This document shows positions 21,553 through 31,600 of a stretch of DNA of 64,000 nt, in pieces. Location: NCBI RefSeq assembly GCF_000003815.2, contig NC_049982.1:17940865-18004864 (forward strand), written 5' to 3'. The position numbers and the translations under genes were made by a program. The notes beneath the pieces are model-generated. The model was given only the letters and a program-made list of their open reading frames with translations, was not told where the DNA came from and made no database searches. The first letter of the stretch is position 1. Every line of letters begins with the position of its first letter. This stretch comes from Branchiostoma floridae. Taxonomy: Eukaryota; Chordata; Leptocardii; Amphioxiformes; Branchiostomatidae.

Positions 21553-24500
21553 CTACTGAGGAGGTGCTCCCCTGCCACGCCCAAATCCGCCTCTCTGTCA
21601 ACAGTGAAAGAAACAAAAGTCAGCACATTTGGTCACTTCCTACATGCAATCTTATACAAGGTCAGACTTCATGAAACTTAAATACTTAATGTAGGCCCTG
21701 CAGGATTGTTGTATTTTAATACTTATTGTCTAGTTTCCCCTAAAATGTATCAGTATTGCGAATAAAACACTTTGGGTCCAAATGACATTTTGTTGGCATC
21801 TCCTTCAATACAAAGTGGGTTTAAGCATTCTTTAACATTATTTCCTAGTAAAAATGAACAAGGAAAATAACAAGGTAGTCAATGGTAATAATTTGGTACT
21901 CACAAATTCAAATTGCTGTGATGGAGGTGCTCCGACATCAGTCTTCTTGTCTCCGAGGCCACCTGAGACAGAAAGTTTATTCATCATGATAATGAGTTAC
22001 CGCATGAGGGGTTAGCGCATGATGTTCTTCCACAATCTTGCTCATCAACCTATATTGTATTTACGCAGACAATTTTGTATACAGAAGATACAATGTTTTT
22101 TACTGGATGACATACTTTAACAGGATTATCACAATCTTTCTGTCATTTCTGTACATTCAAGTACTTGTTGGATAAGAAAATCCATGTGGCTGCTTCTCAT
22201 CAATTCTTTGAGCACTGCTGTTAACAGTTAACAATACAAGAAGTGTTGGCGACACATGAGCTGAACAAAATCATGATTCTGGGATGTTTCTGACTAAAAT
22301 TGATTTGTTTTTATTTTTCACATCTGTGAGGTAGATGAGAATCAAAATCATAAACCAAATGCCATACCAGTACAGATTCTTTATATGTGATTAGGCTCAG
22401 CTCAAGACTGTCTGAGTAACATTTTGTCCAGGCATGTTGTAGGCAGGTTATGGATTATAACAAGTGAGCTTACCTGGACCGGCACGTCTGTACTCTCCCC
22501 TCTCTCCATCCTTGGGACCACCAGGCATAGCAGGTCCTGTAACAGAAGTATAATAATCAATATGTTAACTAAAGGAAAAGACCTGAGTCACCAGATTGAT
22601 TAGTAATCTCCAAGCAGATTCCTCCGTGATTAGCACACAGAAGTTACACGGTTGAAACATGAAAACTGGTTACACTTCACAACATCCCAAACTAAGCAGA
22701 TGGCCTATTTTGGATTAGCTGGTGATTCTGAAAGCCCATAGCAATTATAGACAACTCAAAAGGACAACAGCAGAAATATGTATCACTATGATCAGTCATT
22801 ACAAAAGAGTTCTACTTGTACCTAACAGTTGGATCAGTAGATACATGTGGAGAAGGAAACCTCAAGCCAACCGTTCACACTTACGCCACATCTTCAGAAA
22901 TGACGCTGGAGCCGCATGTTCCCCGTTTATATTTTTTCTGAGGGACGACTGCAGTGTGCAAGGTGTCGGTAGCTTGAGGGATGAATCTACTCTACTATAT
23001 ACTATATAACAGTTGGATCAGTGTTTGATCAGATCATGGGCATAATAAACCACACTGTACCTCTGGTTGGCCGAGGTCGTGCAGTCTCTGGGCGTGTCTG
23101 GCGCTTCAGTGTTGACGGGACAATCTCTGGTGGGAGGTGAAGGAAGTCACGCAAATACTGGATGCCCTCATTGGTCAGGTACCAGTAGAAATGGCGCCAG
23201 GCGAACTGTTCCTTCACGTATCCTCGTGACTTGAGCGACTGTGACGATGAAAACATATTGTAAGATATCACATATAACATATAAGTATGTGTGCGAGTGT
23301 GTAATAGGAGGGGCAGGGTGTTTCTCTGGTATTATTAGCGTATCAACGTACTGTGGCAAAGTAGATGTGCAGAAGTCAAATGCAACATTTAAGAATGTTC
23401 ACCATTCAGAGTATGCATGCAAAATGCAAAAATATATAATAGTAATATGTAAAAGGCGAATGCTTCTGAGACATTAACAAAACACATTATGGAAATAATT
23501 TGAGAAAATGGTCAAGACAAGAACTGTTTACCATTCCTGTCACTGTGTATGCATACTCGAAAAGATGAACGACCTTATAGCCAGTGTTTCCGCCAGAGGG
23601 GCGTCCACCCGTCCAATGACGGTCTCATTTCGTTTTGGACGGCTTGAACGCAACCAGAGGCCGTCCTCATAAAAAAATTGCGACCCACATTTTGCCGAGA
23701 AATCTGTACAAAGCTGATAAATGTAAACCGCAGTTTTGTGTTTTGTATTGAAGCTAGAGGCTTGGGACGCCGTCCACAGTCAGAAAGCCGCTCACTGTTT
23801 GTTTTGCTATTGTTATGGTTGTTGACAATGTGTGTCGGCGGCCTTTCGCATACGATAATCAAAACCCGTTTTTCAAGGCCTCAGTTACGCGAATTTGCCC
23901 TGTCACATAATTCGAAAACTTGGCGGTAGGTCGATCTCGCAATAAGTATAACACTACAAACTAAACTTTGTTATTGGGAGAAATAAGACAACACACTATT
24001 AAACTTTGTCTAGATTAACAACTTTAGTCTCTGTTTTCATCGTCAATCATCGTAAACAAAACAAAACACAATCAGATACATGTGCCCACCGGCCCGGGTG
24101 CTCGGCACGGGAAATCGACCTCGTTCAAGTTCGCTATCGGCAACACAGCGGAAAAATAAAGTGTTCACATAAGAGATGATGGACGTAAAAAACATCAAGT
24201 ATAACTTTGGTTCCTTTTTATATGAGTTTTGAGCCCGCAAAATCTCCGAAAACGGCAGAAATTTTCGGGACAAATACGCATCAAAAATGGCGGTCAGTAG
24301 TTGTTGTGTATCCTAGCCAATCACAGCGCTAGTTTCCCGTGACGTCGCTAGCTTTCCCAGATCTCGCGAGAAGTCACCACGTGAGATTGCGGGATTTCGG
24401 CCGCCATTACGCTCACTGTCGCCGATAGACGATGTTTTTCGTCATTTCTGAACGCAAATTTCTCGATCTATGGAAGGTTTTAGATGATTTATAAGTATAC

Positions 24501-25223
24501 CACAACATAAAAGAGAATATATACAAATGCTATTTCTTTTTTGAAAGTCCAAGAACCGTTTCTAGAACTTTTTAAAAGTCGTAGTACCCGTTCGGTGCGG
24601 CATACCGGTACGCGGCACAGATCATAACACTTCGGCACTGAACTTAATCGGACGTTAGTTGTTTTGTTTTTTCTTGCGACAGTTAACCATTAACTTTAAT
24701 TTTCGCGATTTTACAATTAAATTTAATTTTCGCGGTTTTACAATTAAATTTAATGTTCGCGGTTTTGCAATTAAATTTAATTTTCGCGGTTTTCGCGCCC
24801 CAAGGTGGACGGCCTCCCAGCTGAGGTCTGGCGGAAACACTGCTTATAGCTGATAGAATGAGTATTTCCCCAATGTATAAGGTTGCAGAATGTGTCATTG
24901 ACTTATTCAAAATTTTGAACCTTACCTGTTACCACGCACAAGTTTTGAAATGTCAATTAAAGTGAAACAAAAAAAAAAATACTTAAGCTCTGGATAACAA
25001 GTTATAACATACATTTCATTGTGTTCATACTGCTAGGCAAGGAGGTTTTATCAAGGTCTAGGTCACAGATGTGTTCCTTACCGTTAGAGCCTTAATGACA
25101 TGAAGATTGGGCACGTCTAGCTCGGGGTGTTTGGGGAGGTGGTAGTCCTTCTTGGCCACCATAACGCCCTCCTTGAACAGCAGCTCGTAGATCGCAACAC
25201 GATTCTTCTTAGGCATCAACATC
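21553..25223 (-). CDS. RPS10: 40S ribosomal protein S10 (eS10), complete
   Basis: A small-subunit protein at the beak and mRNA entry side of the ribosome. Coding exons: 25222-25082, 23238-23061, 22536-22474, 21962-21904, 21594-21553; together exactly 483 nt, 160 residues (human 165). Conserved sequence includes [56 protein letters not shown] and [16 protein letters not shown]. The C-terminus has the usual Gly/Arg-rich tail ([13 protein letters not shown]). The ATG sits one base after an acceptor, so exon 1 is non-coding, as expected (see 25699-25735). Intron 2 (23239-25081) hosts a hAT transposon. The gene is tail to tail with the NOXO1-like gene. Confidence 0.97.
22966..23010 (-). repeat. 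Copy of a short interspersed repeat end
   Basis: GGTAGCTTGAGGGATGAATC and following bases are the reverse complement of the end at 26366-26400 (GTAGAGTAGATTCATCC...CAAGCTACC), about 33 bp with one or two differences. Beyond this the two loci diverge. It is probably the terminus of one repeat family, present twice in opposite orientation. Confidence 0.4.
24284..24383. promoter_or_regulatory. Promoter-like motif cluster inside the hAT element
   Basis: Within 100 bp: AAAATGGCGG (YY1-like) near 24284, CCAAT at 24317, TGACGTCG (CRE-like) at 24340, the palindrome TCTCGCGAGA at 24362-24371 (the BANP-type motif), and CACGTG at 24378-24383. This set is typical of CpG-island promoters. It could be the leftover promoter of the parental transposase gene or a captured host promoter. 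Activity is not shown by sequence. Confidence 0.45.
24695..24800. repeat. ~30-bp tandem repeat inside the hAT element
   Basis: About three and a half copies of a unit reading roughly TTCGCGGTTTTACAATTAAA plus TTTAA. Such arrays near hAT ends can be transposase-binding subterminal repeats; that role is inferred. Confidence 0.7.
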
Positions 25224-25698
25224 CTGAGTGTCGAGAGGGCACAAATTATTACCATTAAATTCATTGTGCACATGACTTTTTCACATATAAGACTTGTACA
25301 CACACCAGTTCTACTTCTAGCCACAGGACAACTTCGGTGTGTATGTATGTTTCCCTGGAATATTTGATACCCTAAAATGGCAGGTCAGCTCTGATGTTAA
25401 ATGTTTAAGCTACTTCAGTACTTAGCCAGTTTTTATAAATGAAGGACAGACCAGTACATATCAGTGATGTAGCACACCTTCATGAATACCAAGCAAAATA
25501 AATTTGTCCTGAATGGCCATTCTCCATTGCGGAACCGTGTACAGTGAGGGTCAATTTATGGCAAGTTATAAACATGTACCGTTGAAAGTTTCTCATGTTT
25601 TCATTCCCAAAGCTTTTCTCTTTCAGAAGACATGATTTTGGTTGCCTGATTTTGTTCGATGACGGAGATATTTGATGGCTATTCTGGCGTGTACTTAC

Positions 25699-25735
25699 TT
25701 GACGGTCTAGCCAAGATGGCAGCCACGGGAAAAGG
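25699..25735 (-). promoter_or_regulatory. RPS10 non-coding exon 1 with 5'-TOP start
   Basis: On the minus strand a CCTTTTCCC tract (25735-25727) marks a likely 5' terminal oligopyrimidine start. It is followed by GTGGCTGCCATCTTGGC and a GTAAGT donor ending the exon at 25699. TOP mRNAs are translationally controlled by mTORC1/LARP1. CAAGATGGC, read on the plus strand just inside the transcript, matches a YY1 site, a known feature of ribosomal-protein promoters. Confidence 0.7.
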
Positions 25736-25742
25736 CCGATCA

Positions 25743-25752
25743 GCGCATGCGC
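25743..25752. promoter_or_regulatory. NRF1-type palindrome upstream of RPS10
   Basis: GCGCATGCGC, a perfect NRF1 core palindrome, about 10 bp upstream of the predicted TOP start. Confidence 0.5.
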
Positions 25753-26365
25753 CGAAAGAAATCACATCCGGGACATCTATTATTCTGAGAGCCCCACAGC
25801 GACTTACTTGATTCTTGCAACAATCGTCCCGCTGGGTAAAATGAAATCGTAGAAATGATTCACTAATATATAGTTATGTTAAAATGTTGTCCACTGATGA
25901 CAACTGCCTTTCTTAGTGGCTCTTGACAGAGTACTGACTTCAAAGATTGACACCACAAGTCTTCATCAATGAACATGCCTGTTTCAATTATAGTCGCCAG
26001 CCAGCCAATCAACAGCAAGATAACTCAATTTGACCCAAAATCTCCCGCCATTTTCAAGTTGTGGCCACAGAAAGTGGCGGTCTGGTGGATTTTGAGACCG
26101 TCGACCTGCATCGACTGATCTTTAGGTAGGACTTGGATTATCACATCCGGCTTAAGAGTACTCAATTTTAAAGTTTTGCGATTAATCGCCTGCCTTAAAT
26201 ATGGCAATGCGAACTAAAAACGTGAACATTTCATAATAATTTGTGCATCATGTCACCCCCCTCCCAACGTAGTTTCAGCACTTTCTTTTTCATAGTTCTC
26301 CAACAACCAAGCATAGCAGCGCTACTACTCTCGAATGAATGTAAACATAATTTGAGTTTGATTAA

Positions 26366-26401
26366 TGTATAGTAGAGTAGATTCATCCTCAAGCTACCAG
26401 T
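26366..26401 (+). repeat. Second copy of the short repeat end
   Basis: GTAGAGTAGATTCATCCTCA and following bases, inverted relative to the copy at 22966-23010. It directly precedes the hairpin array, so it may be a boundary of that element. Confidence 0.4.
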
Positions 26402-26416
26402 TGAATTTTATTAAGA

Positions 26417-26617
26417 GCGAGGCTATGGACACACCCAGTGTGTCAAATTATAGCCTAAACAGGCTATTGACACACTCACAGTCAGTGTGTCAATAGTAAA
26501 CAGGCTATTGGCACACTCAGTGTGCCAATAGCCTGTCAGGCTATTGACACACTCAGTGCACTATTTTTTGAGCGAGGCTATTGACACACCCAGTGTGTCA
26601 ATAGCCTGTTTAGGCCA
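26417..26617. repeat. Array of perfect hairpin units (left of gap)
   Basis: Several units of the form GGCTATTGACACA-CTCAG-TGTGTCAATAGCC, each an inverted repeat with a tiny loop, joined by AACAG or AGCGA spacers. Units vary slightly (GGCACACTCAGTGTGCC in one). The array runs into the assembly gap and resumes past it. Confidence 0.8.
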
Positions 26618-27032
26618 NNNNNNNNNNNNNNNNNNNNNNNNNNNNNNNNNNNNNNNNNNNNNNNNNNNNNNNNNNNNNNNNNNNNNNNNNNNNNNNNNNN
26701 NNNNNNNNNNNNNNNNNNNNNNNNNNNNNNNNNNNNNNNNNNNNNNNNNNNNNNNNNNNNNNNNNNNNNNNNNNNNNNNNNNNNNNNNNNNNNNNNNNNN
26801 NNNNNNNNNNNNNNNNNNNNNNNNNNNNNNNNNNNNNNNNNNNNNNNNNNNNNNNNNNNNNNNNNNNNNNNNNNNNNNNNNNNNNNNNNNNNNNNNNNNN
26901 NNNNNNNNNNNNNNNNNNNNNNNNNNNNNNNNNNNNNNNNNNNNNNNNNNNNNNNNNNNNNNNNNNNNNNNNNNNNNNNNNNNNNNNNNNNNNNNNNNNN
27001 NNNNNNNNNNNNNNNNNNNNNNNNNNNNNNNN
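26618..27032. other. Assembly gap (415 N)
   Basis: A run of N that interrupts the hairpin-repeat region. The non-round length suggests an estimated gap. Hairpins probably stopped the assembly. Confidence 0.99.
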
Positions 27033-27138
27033 CGATAGCGCCGGAACCACACGGCCGAAAATTATGACATGTTTTGTGGTCAGTGTTATTTTTGGTTTAT
27101 ATTGTTAACAGAAACTTTAAAAGTTGTTTATATATAAA

Positions 27139-27284
27139 ATATTCTTATATCAAATGGATGTTTAAAAAGAGACAAGAAAAATTGAAAAAAAAAAAAAATT
27201 AAAAAAACTCCAGCGCGGACTCGAACCGGGTCGGTGCTGGTAGCATGAGTTCCCGGGTCAACGCTCTATCCACTACGCTACGTC
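27139..27284 (-). repeat. tRNA-derived (SINE-like) repeat, copy A
   Basis: On the minus strand, 27284-27209 reads like a tRNA: an A-box-like TAGCGTAGTGGATAGAGCG, an exact B box GGTTCGAGTCC (27227-27217), then GCGCTGGAG and a long T-rich run. The acceptor-stem ends do not pair, so it is not a functional tRNA gene. The flank down to 27139 (ATATTCTTATATCAAATGG) is shared with copy B at 28052. Confidence 0.6.
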
Positions 27285-27470
27285 ATACATACACGATGAC
27301 GGTTGTATTATTAGGTATCCAGATGTAGGGCATAACTTGAATACGTCCGTTCATTCCAAGATTCAAAGATTCCAATGTCTAATCTTCCGAACAATGTCTA
27401 ATCAACTATTGCTTGTGTAAAATATTGCCGGAAAGGCATGTTACAAGCTCTGATTGGCTGACTGGCATCT

Positions 27471-27522
27471 CGGTGTGTCAATAGCCTGTTTGGCTATTGG
27501 CACACTGAGTGTGTCAATAGCC
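27471..27522. repeat. Hairpin-repeat units (right of gap)
   Basis: GTGTGTCAATAGCCTGTTTG, GCTATTGGCACACTGAG and TGTGTCAATAGCC: the same hairpin family as at 26417-26617, so it brackets the gap and copy A of the tRNA-like repeat. Confidence 0.75.
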
Positions 27523-27540
27523 ACAGCGCTATTTTTTTTA

Positions 27541-27780
27541 CCATGCAAACACCGCATGTGATCATGTTGGCTCGGTTTTGGACCACGTTTTCAGCTGTGT
27601 TTACCGACGAATTCCTGCCGTTTGGGAGAATTTGCGGCCTCAAAACTTATATCACAAGTGAAGCTAAGTTATAGTTGTTGTTTTATTTCCATCATTTTTA
27701 ATGTGAAAGAACTTTGTAGCATCATAGCGAGATCGACCGATATGTTACGAGTACCGCGTAACCGCCAGGATGTTTGGATG
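27541..27780 (-). mobile_element. Diverged fragment related to the RPS10-intron hAT element
   Basis: Blocks such as CTGCCGTTTGGGAGAATTTG, CGGCCTCAAAACTTATAT and GCGAGATCGACC match the reverse complement of 24290-23920 in the same order (CTGCCGTTTTCGGAGATTTTG, CGGGCTCAAAACTCATAT, GCGAGATCGACC) with indels. No termini are seen. It is probably an older relative, partly deleted. Confidence 0.5.
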
Positions 27781-28051
27781 ACATAGCGGCGGGGAAATCC
27801 GTGCCAACAAAAAGGTGAATTTTGAGCAAAAATGCCGCAGAAATATGGTTAGAAAAAAACACATTTTATTATTTCAGGGGTCCCTGGTCCAATTAAAAAA
27901 AAAAAATAATAAGTGTACCGTCCAAAATGAAAACGTAGCGGGTGGATTCTGCCGATCTTCAGCTGAAAAAAATAAACGTACCTACACTCTTGAAAATGCA
28001 GACCAAAAAGTCCCAAAGGTGGGTTTTGATGGTTCTGATTGCAAGACGAAA

Positions 28052-28156
28052 ATATTCTTATATCAAATGGATTTTTTAAAAAGGTAAAAGGACAATTGAA
28101 AAAAAAAAAATTCCAGCGCGGACTCAAACTGGGGTCGGAACTGGTAACATGGTTTC
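28052..28156 (-). repeat. tRNA-derived (SINE-like) repeat, copy B
   Basis: A direct repeat of copy A about 900 bp away: ATATTCTTATATCAAATGG, an A-rich run, then CCAGCGCGGACTC. The B box has decayed to GTTTGAGTCC, and the A-box half is missing beyond about 28156. Confidence 0.55.
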
Positions 28157-28616
28157 CCGCCATTATTCAACATCATCATCATCATCATAGCTAACCCCCC
28201 AGATGACCCCACGAGGGGCAAATTAGGGGGGAGTTGAGGTCCCGTGTTAGGGCAGGCAGCCCTCCTGCCTGGCGCGGAAGCATTCAACGGTGGGAGCACT
28301 TACTACCGCACCAGGCAGGGAATTCCACTCCGGAAGTGTTCTGGGGAAGTATGAGAATCTGAATCAGTGCGGGCAAAATTTGTGGCTACCCCGGGTCCGC
28401 CATTGGGTTGGTTTGAGCAAGTTCCCTATTATTGCCTTGGAGTTGCGCCCTTGGTGACCATCTGTTGGCAACGATAGGCATTTATTTTCTGTAAGGTATT
28501 GCAAGGAGTATGAAATTTGGAATCAGTATAGGACCTTTTTTTACCATCATCAGCATGTGATGGTAGTATAGATCTACTGTATATTACATATCTGTTTTTG
28601 TCTGCCAGTTTTTACC

Positions 28617-31600
28617 ATGGACACCAAAAGAAAGAAGCCCACCCCAGGCCCGAGTGCAAAGAAAGCGCGTTCATCAGAGTGGGACGAGGATGAGTCGTTG
28701 GACTTTGAAGCCCAGCTGGCGATGATGGAGGAGATGGAAGAGGAGACAGTGGCTGCTGATGGTGGGTGGGAAACACTGGCTGATGGTGGGTGGGAAACAC
28801 TGGCTGATGGTGGGTGGGAAACACTGGCTGATGGTGGGTGGGAAACTGGCTGATGGTGGGTGGGAAACTGGCTGATGGTGGGTGGGAAACACTGGCTGAT
28901 GGTGGGTGGGAAACACTGATGGTGGGTGGGAAACACTGGCTGATGTTGGGTGGGAAACTGGCTGATGGTGGGTAGAAAACACTGGCTGATGGTGGGTGGG
29001 AAACACTGGCTGATGGTGGGTGGGAAACACTGGCTGATGGTGGGTGGGAAACACTGGCTGATGGTGGGTAGAAAACACTGGCTGGTGGTGACCATAATCA
29101 ACTGTTCAACTGTCTCCATTTGAGGTAGCACATCCTCAAGTCTAGTGAAATACTCATGAGCAAAAAAAAAAAACTGAATGGGAATGGGAATGGAGGATAT
29201 CCTTCTAGCTATAACAAATAGAATAACCAAGTTTCAGTTTCTTTAGCCTGATTAAATCTCACTTATAGCAGCCGCCTAACATCTGCCAGCCTCTGCGGGA
29301 AGGGGTCAGAGTTTTGTTACACAGACTAGTTTCTTCAGCCTCTCCAATTTTAGTAAAATTAACAATTCTTTCATCCTTGGGCTACCACAGACCCCTGTCA
29401 AGGAAGAATTGTTGTGTACACCCTTATGTCCTGGGTATTGATTAAACGGAAAGCTGGACTATATATTCTATAGAACATAGTACAGCGTAAAAGAGCGCGC
29501 CGCTTCCGGGTCCGCTCAGTTGTGCTCGGGACGCCGTGAGAGGCGGACGCACGGCAAATGCGCTCCCGCAAGTCCGTTATCATACTCCTTGACTGATACA
29601 TTTCACATATCCTGCACTTTGCGGGACTATCTTATGGTGAAATCATTATGATCAGTGCTAAATAAAGGACTAATATCCCCATGTCATACATGCACCTGGT
29701 ATTACAGTAGACTATATGGAGTAGATAAGTATACGATATACATTGAGTCGTGACTCGCCATGGGTCATTATAAAAGGATGAGATCTGAAAAAGATCAGAC
29801 GGGCACTTTCCTCGGGGGCCCCAAAGATGATATAGGGGCAACCTGACAAATGTCCAGTGGCAGATCACGGAGACCAGAAACGCATCGGTAAGTTTTTCCG
29901 TTTGTTTAGTAAGCCGTGTTTGTAATCAAAGGTGCTCTAGGTTTGACAGTATAGCATTAGTTGTGAATACCAACACATAGGTAAAGTAACGGCTTAGCCT
30001 TAGGTCTAGCTATGACTAAAAACGCTATGACTGCAGTGTGTGGATATGATATATCACATGACACATGGGGTGAAGGTGCAAGGGTCACAGTGCACGTCCT
30101 TGCAACAGCTGACGGCAACTTTGTAGGGGAATCTATGCATGCTGGTAGAGAAGTCTACGGCACTTCAATTATCAGTCTCTGCATTGTGTCGAAATAACAC
30201 ATCATAGTGACAATCAACCGATTTCACTCAAAGTTAGGCGAGTTCACAACGTACTCGGATTTTGCTAAACGTTGCTGACTTTTGGATTGCGTGTAATCAT
30301 CGGCGATTGAGGTAATTCTAAGCTAAATTGCTAAAGTGTGGATGGTGGCTGTATCTGTATCCGAGTGAACTGTAGTTGCTGTTTACTTTCCCTAAACTGT
30401 TAACTTCAAGACTACAGTCGGACTGAACGGGCTATGATCTAAATTTATATGTATGACACTTAACTATCGTGCAACTCTTCTAACGCGCTGATCGATGCTA
30501 GGAAAAAAATTATGCCCATAGTGAAAACTTATGCGTTATGCCCATAGTGAAAACTCAATTATTTGAACACAACAAGGGCTATAATTGTTCCACTACTGTA
30601 AGTGCAAAGACACTTCACAAATGAATATTCATGTTCACTCTAGAGATACGACATAGGATGACAGAAGTTAAAACTACCAATAACATGTTCAAATTGCAAT
30701 AACAAATGTAAAAAAAAACTATGTCCTATATAATGTACAGCAATAATTGTCTAAATGAAGATTATCTCAGCCAACTTTGCTGTTAGGAAATTTCTCATAC
30801 TTGTATACTGAGTAAAAATAGAGACATGACACTTGAACATGCTAACTTCTCCAAAAAAGTAATTGTTTTGTACAATTGCTTTCAACTATCAAGGCTACTG
30901 GTATCATAATGGCAAGGATGGACGATGAATTTGACTATGAACAAGCACCATTCATACCTAACTTGATAATAAAAATTGCAGGCATGTGCAGTGAGTTGAT
31001 CAACTGCTCAAAACTTCCACCTCCATATAGAGAGTGAAGAAATAGAGAGTTGAAAAATATTTGTGGTGACTTGTGCCTTCAACTGTGTTTACTGGAGTAT
31101 TTGTTGTGTTCATGTTTTTTATCCAGAAATATATGCTATTGATATCTTTTCTTCAGACAAGATGTCATTATATTGCGGCATGATTCCAAAAGGTGGAGAA
31201 ACAAAGTCTCAGAAGCATTTTACTTGCAAATTATGTTACCAGTGCAAGATACAGTTGTGCCTTTATATATATATTTTATTACATATCCTGGCATATGATG
31301 TTGTTGATAACTTCAGACAGTATATCATTATATTCGCCAGCGAATATTATGAGATTGCTTACTTGGGTCTGTATGTAGGTCAACAGCATATAAGTCGAGA
31401 AATTGTGGATGGAACTTTTTGATTTTTTGTAGGTGTGTAGCAGTTGTCGAAAGGCATGCCTAGTTTGAAAATGGTTTACCTGGCGTTTTCCTACGGTACA
31501 GCAGCGAGCTTTGTATTTTTTCGAGGTTTGTTTCGAGAAGCATAACTCAAAATGCAGCTGGGCGATTTCTACGATATTTGGCAGGTGTGTAGCGGTTGTG

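Larger units (their letters stand above)
23574..24850. mobile_element. Non-autonomous hAT transposon in RPS10 intron 2
   Basis: The element at 23582-24842 (1,261 bp) begins CAGTGTTTCCGCCAGA and ends with the exact reverse complement TCTGGCGGAAACACTG. A perfect 8-bp target duplication CTTATAGC flanks it (23574-23581 and 24843-24850). CAGTG termini plus an 8-bp duplication identify the hAT superfamily. No transposase frame is present, so it needs enzyme in trans. It contains a promoter-like motif cluster (24284-24383) and an AT-rich tandem repeat (24695-24800). The intact termini and duplication suggest a young insertion. It sits in an intron of an essential gene and appears tolerated. Confidence 0.88.

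Noticed and set aside
24659-24853. ORF with repeated FNFRGFTIK units
   Set aside because: It is a reading of the AT-rich tandem repeat inside the hAT element and crosses the transposon boundary.
26025-26207. 60-codon minus-strand ORF upstream of RPS10
   Set aside because: No acceptor or donor fits and no known motif is present; it lies in the promoter-proximal region.
26417-26617. CRISPR-like array
   Set aside because: The repeats are self-complementary hairpins with no unique spacers of regular length, and the genome is eukaryotic.
27209-27284. Functional tRNA gene
   Set aside because: The B box is perfect, but the acceptor-stem ends do not pair and the sequence is repeated in a degraded form at 28.1 kb, so it is a tRNA-derived repeat.
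28574-29230. Long minus-strand frame with repeated PTISQCFPP units
   Set aside because: It is the antisense reading of the POLD1 minisatellite; no splice sites or start context support it.
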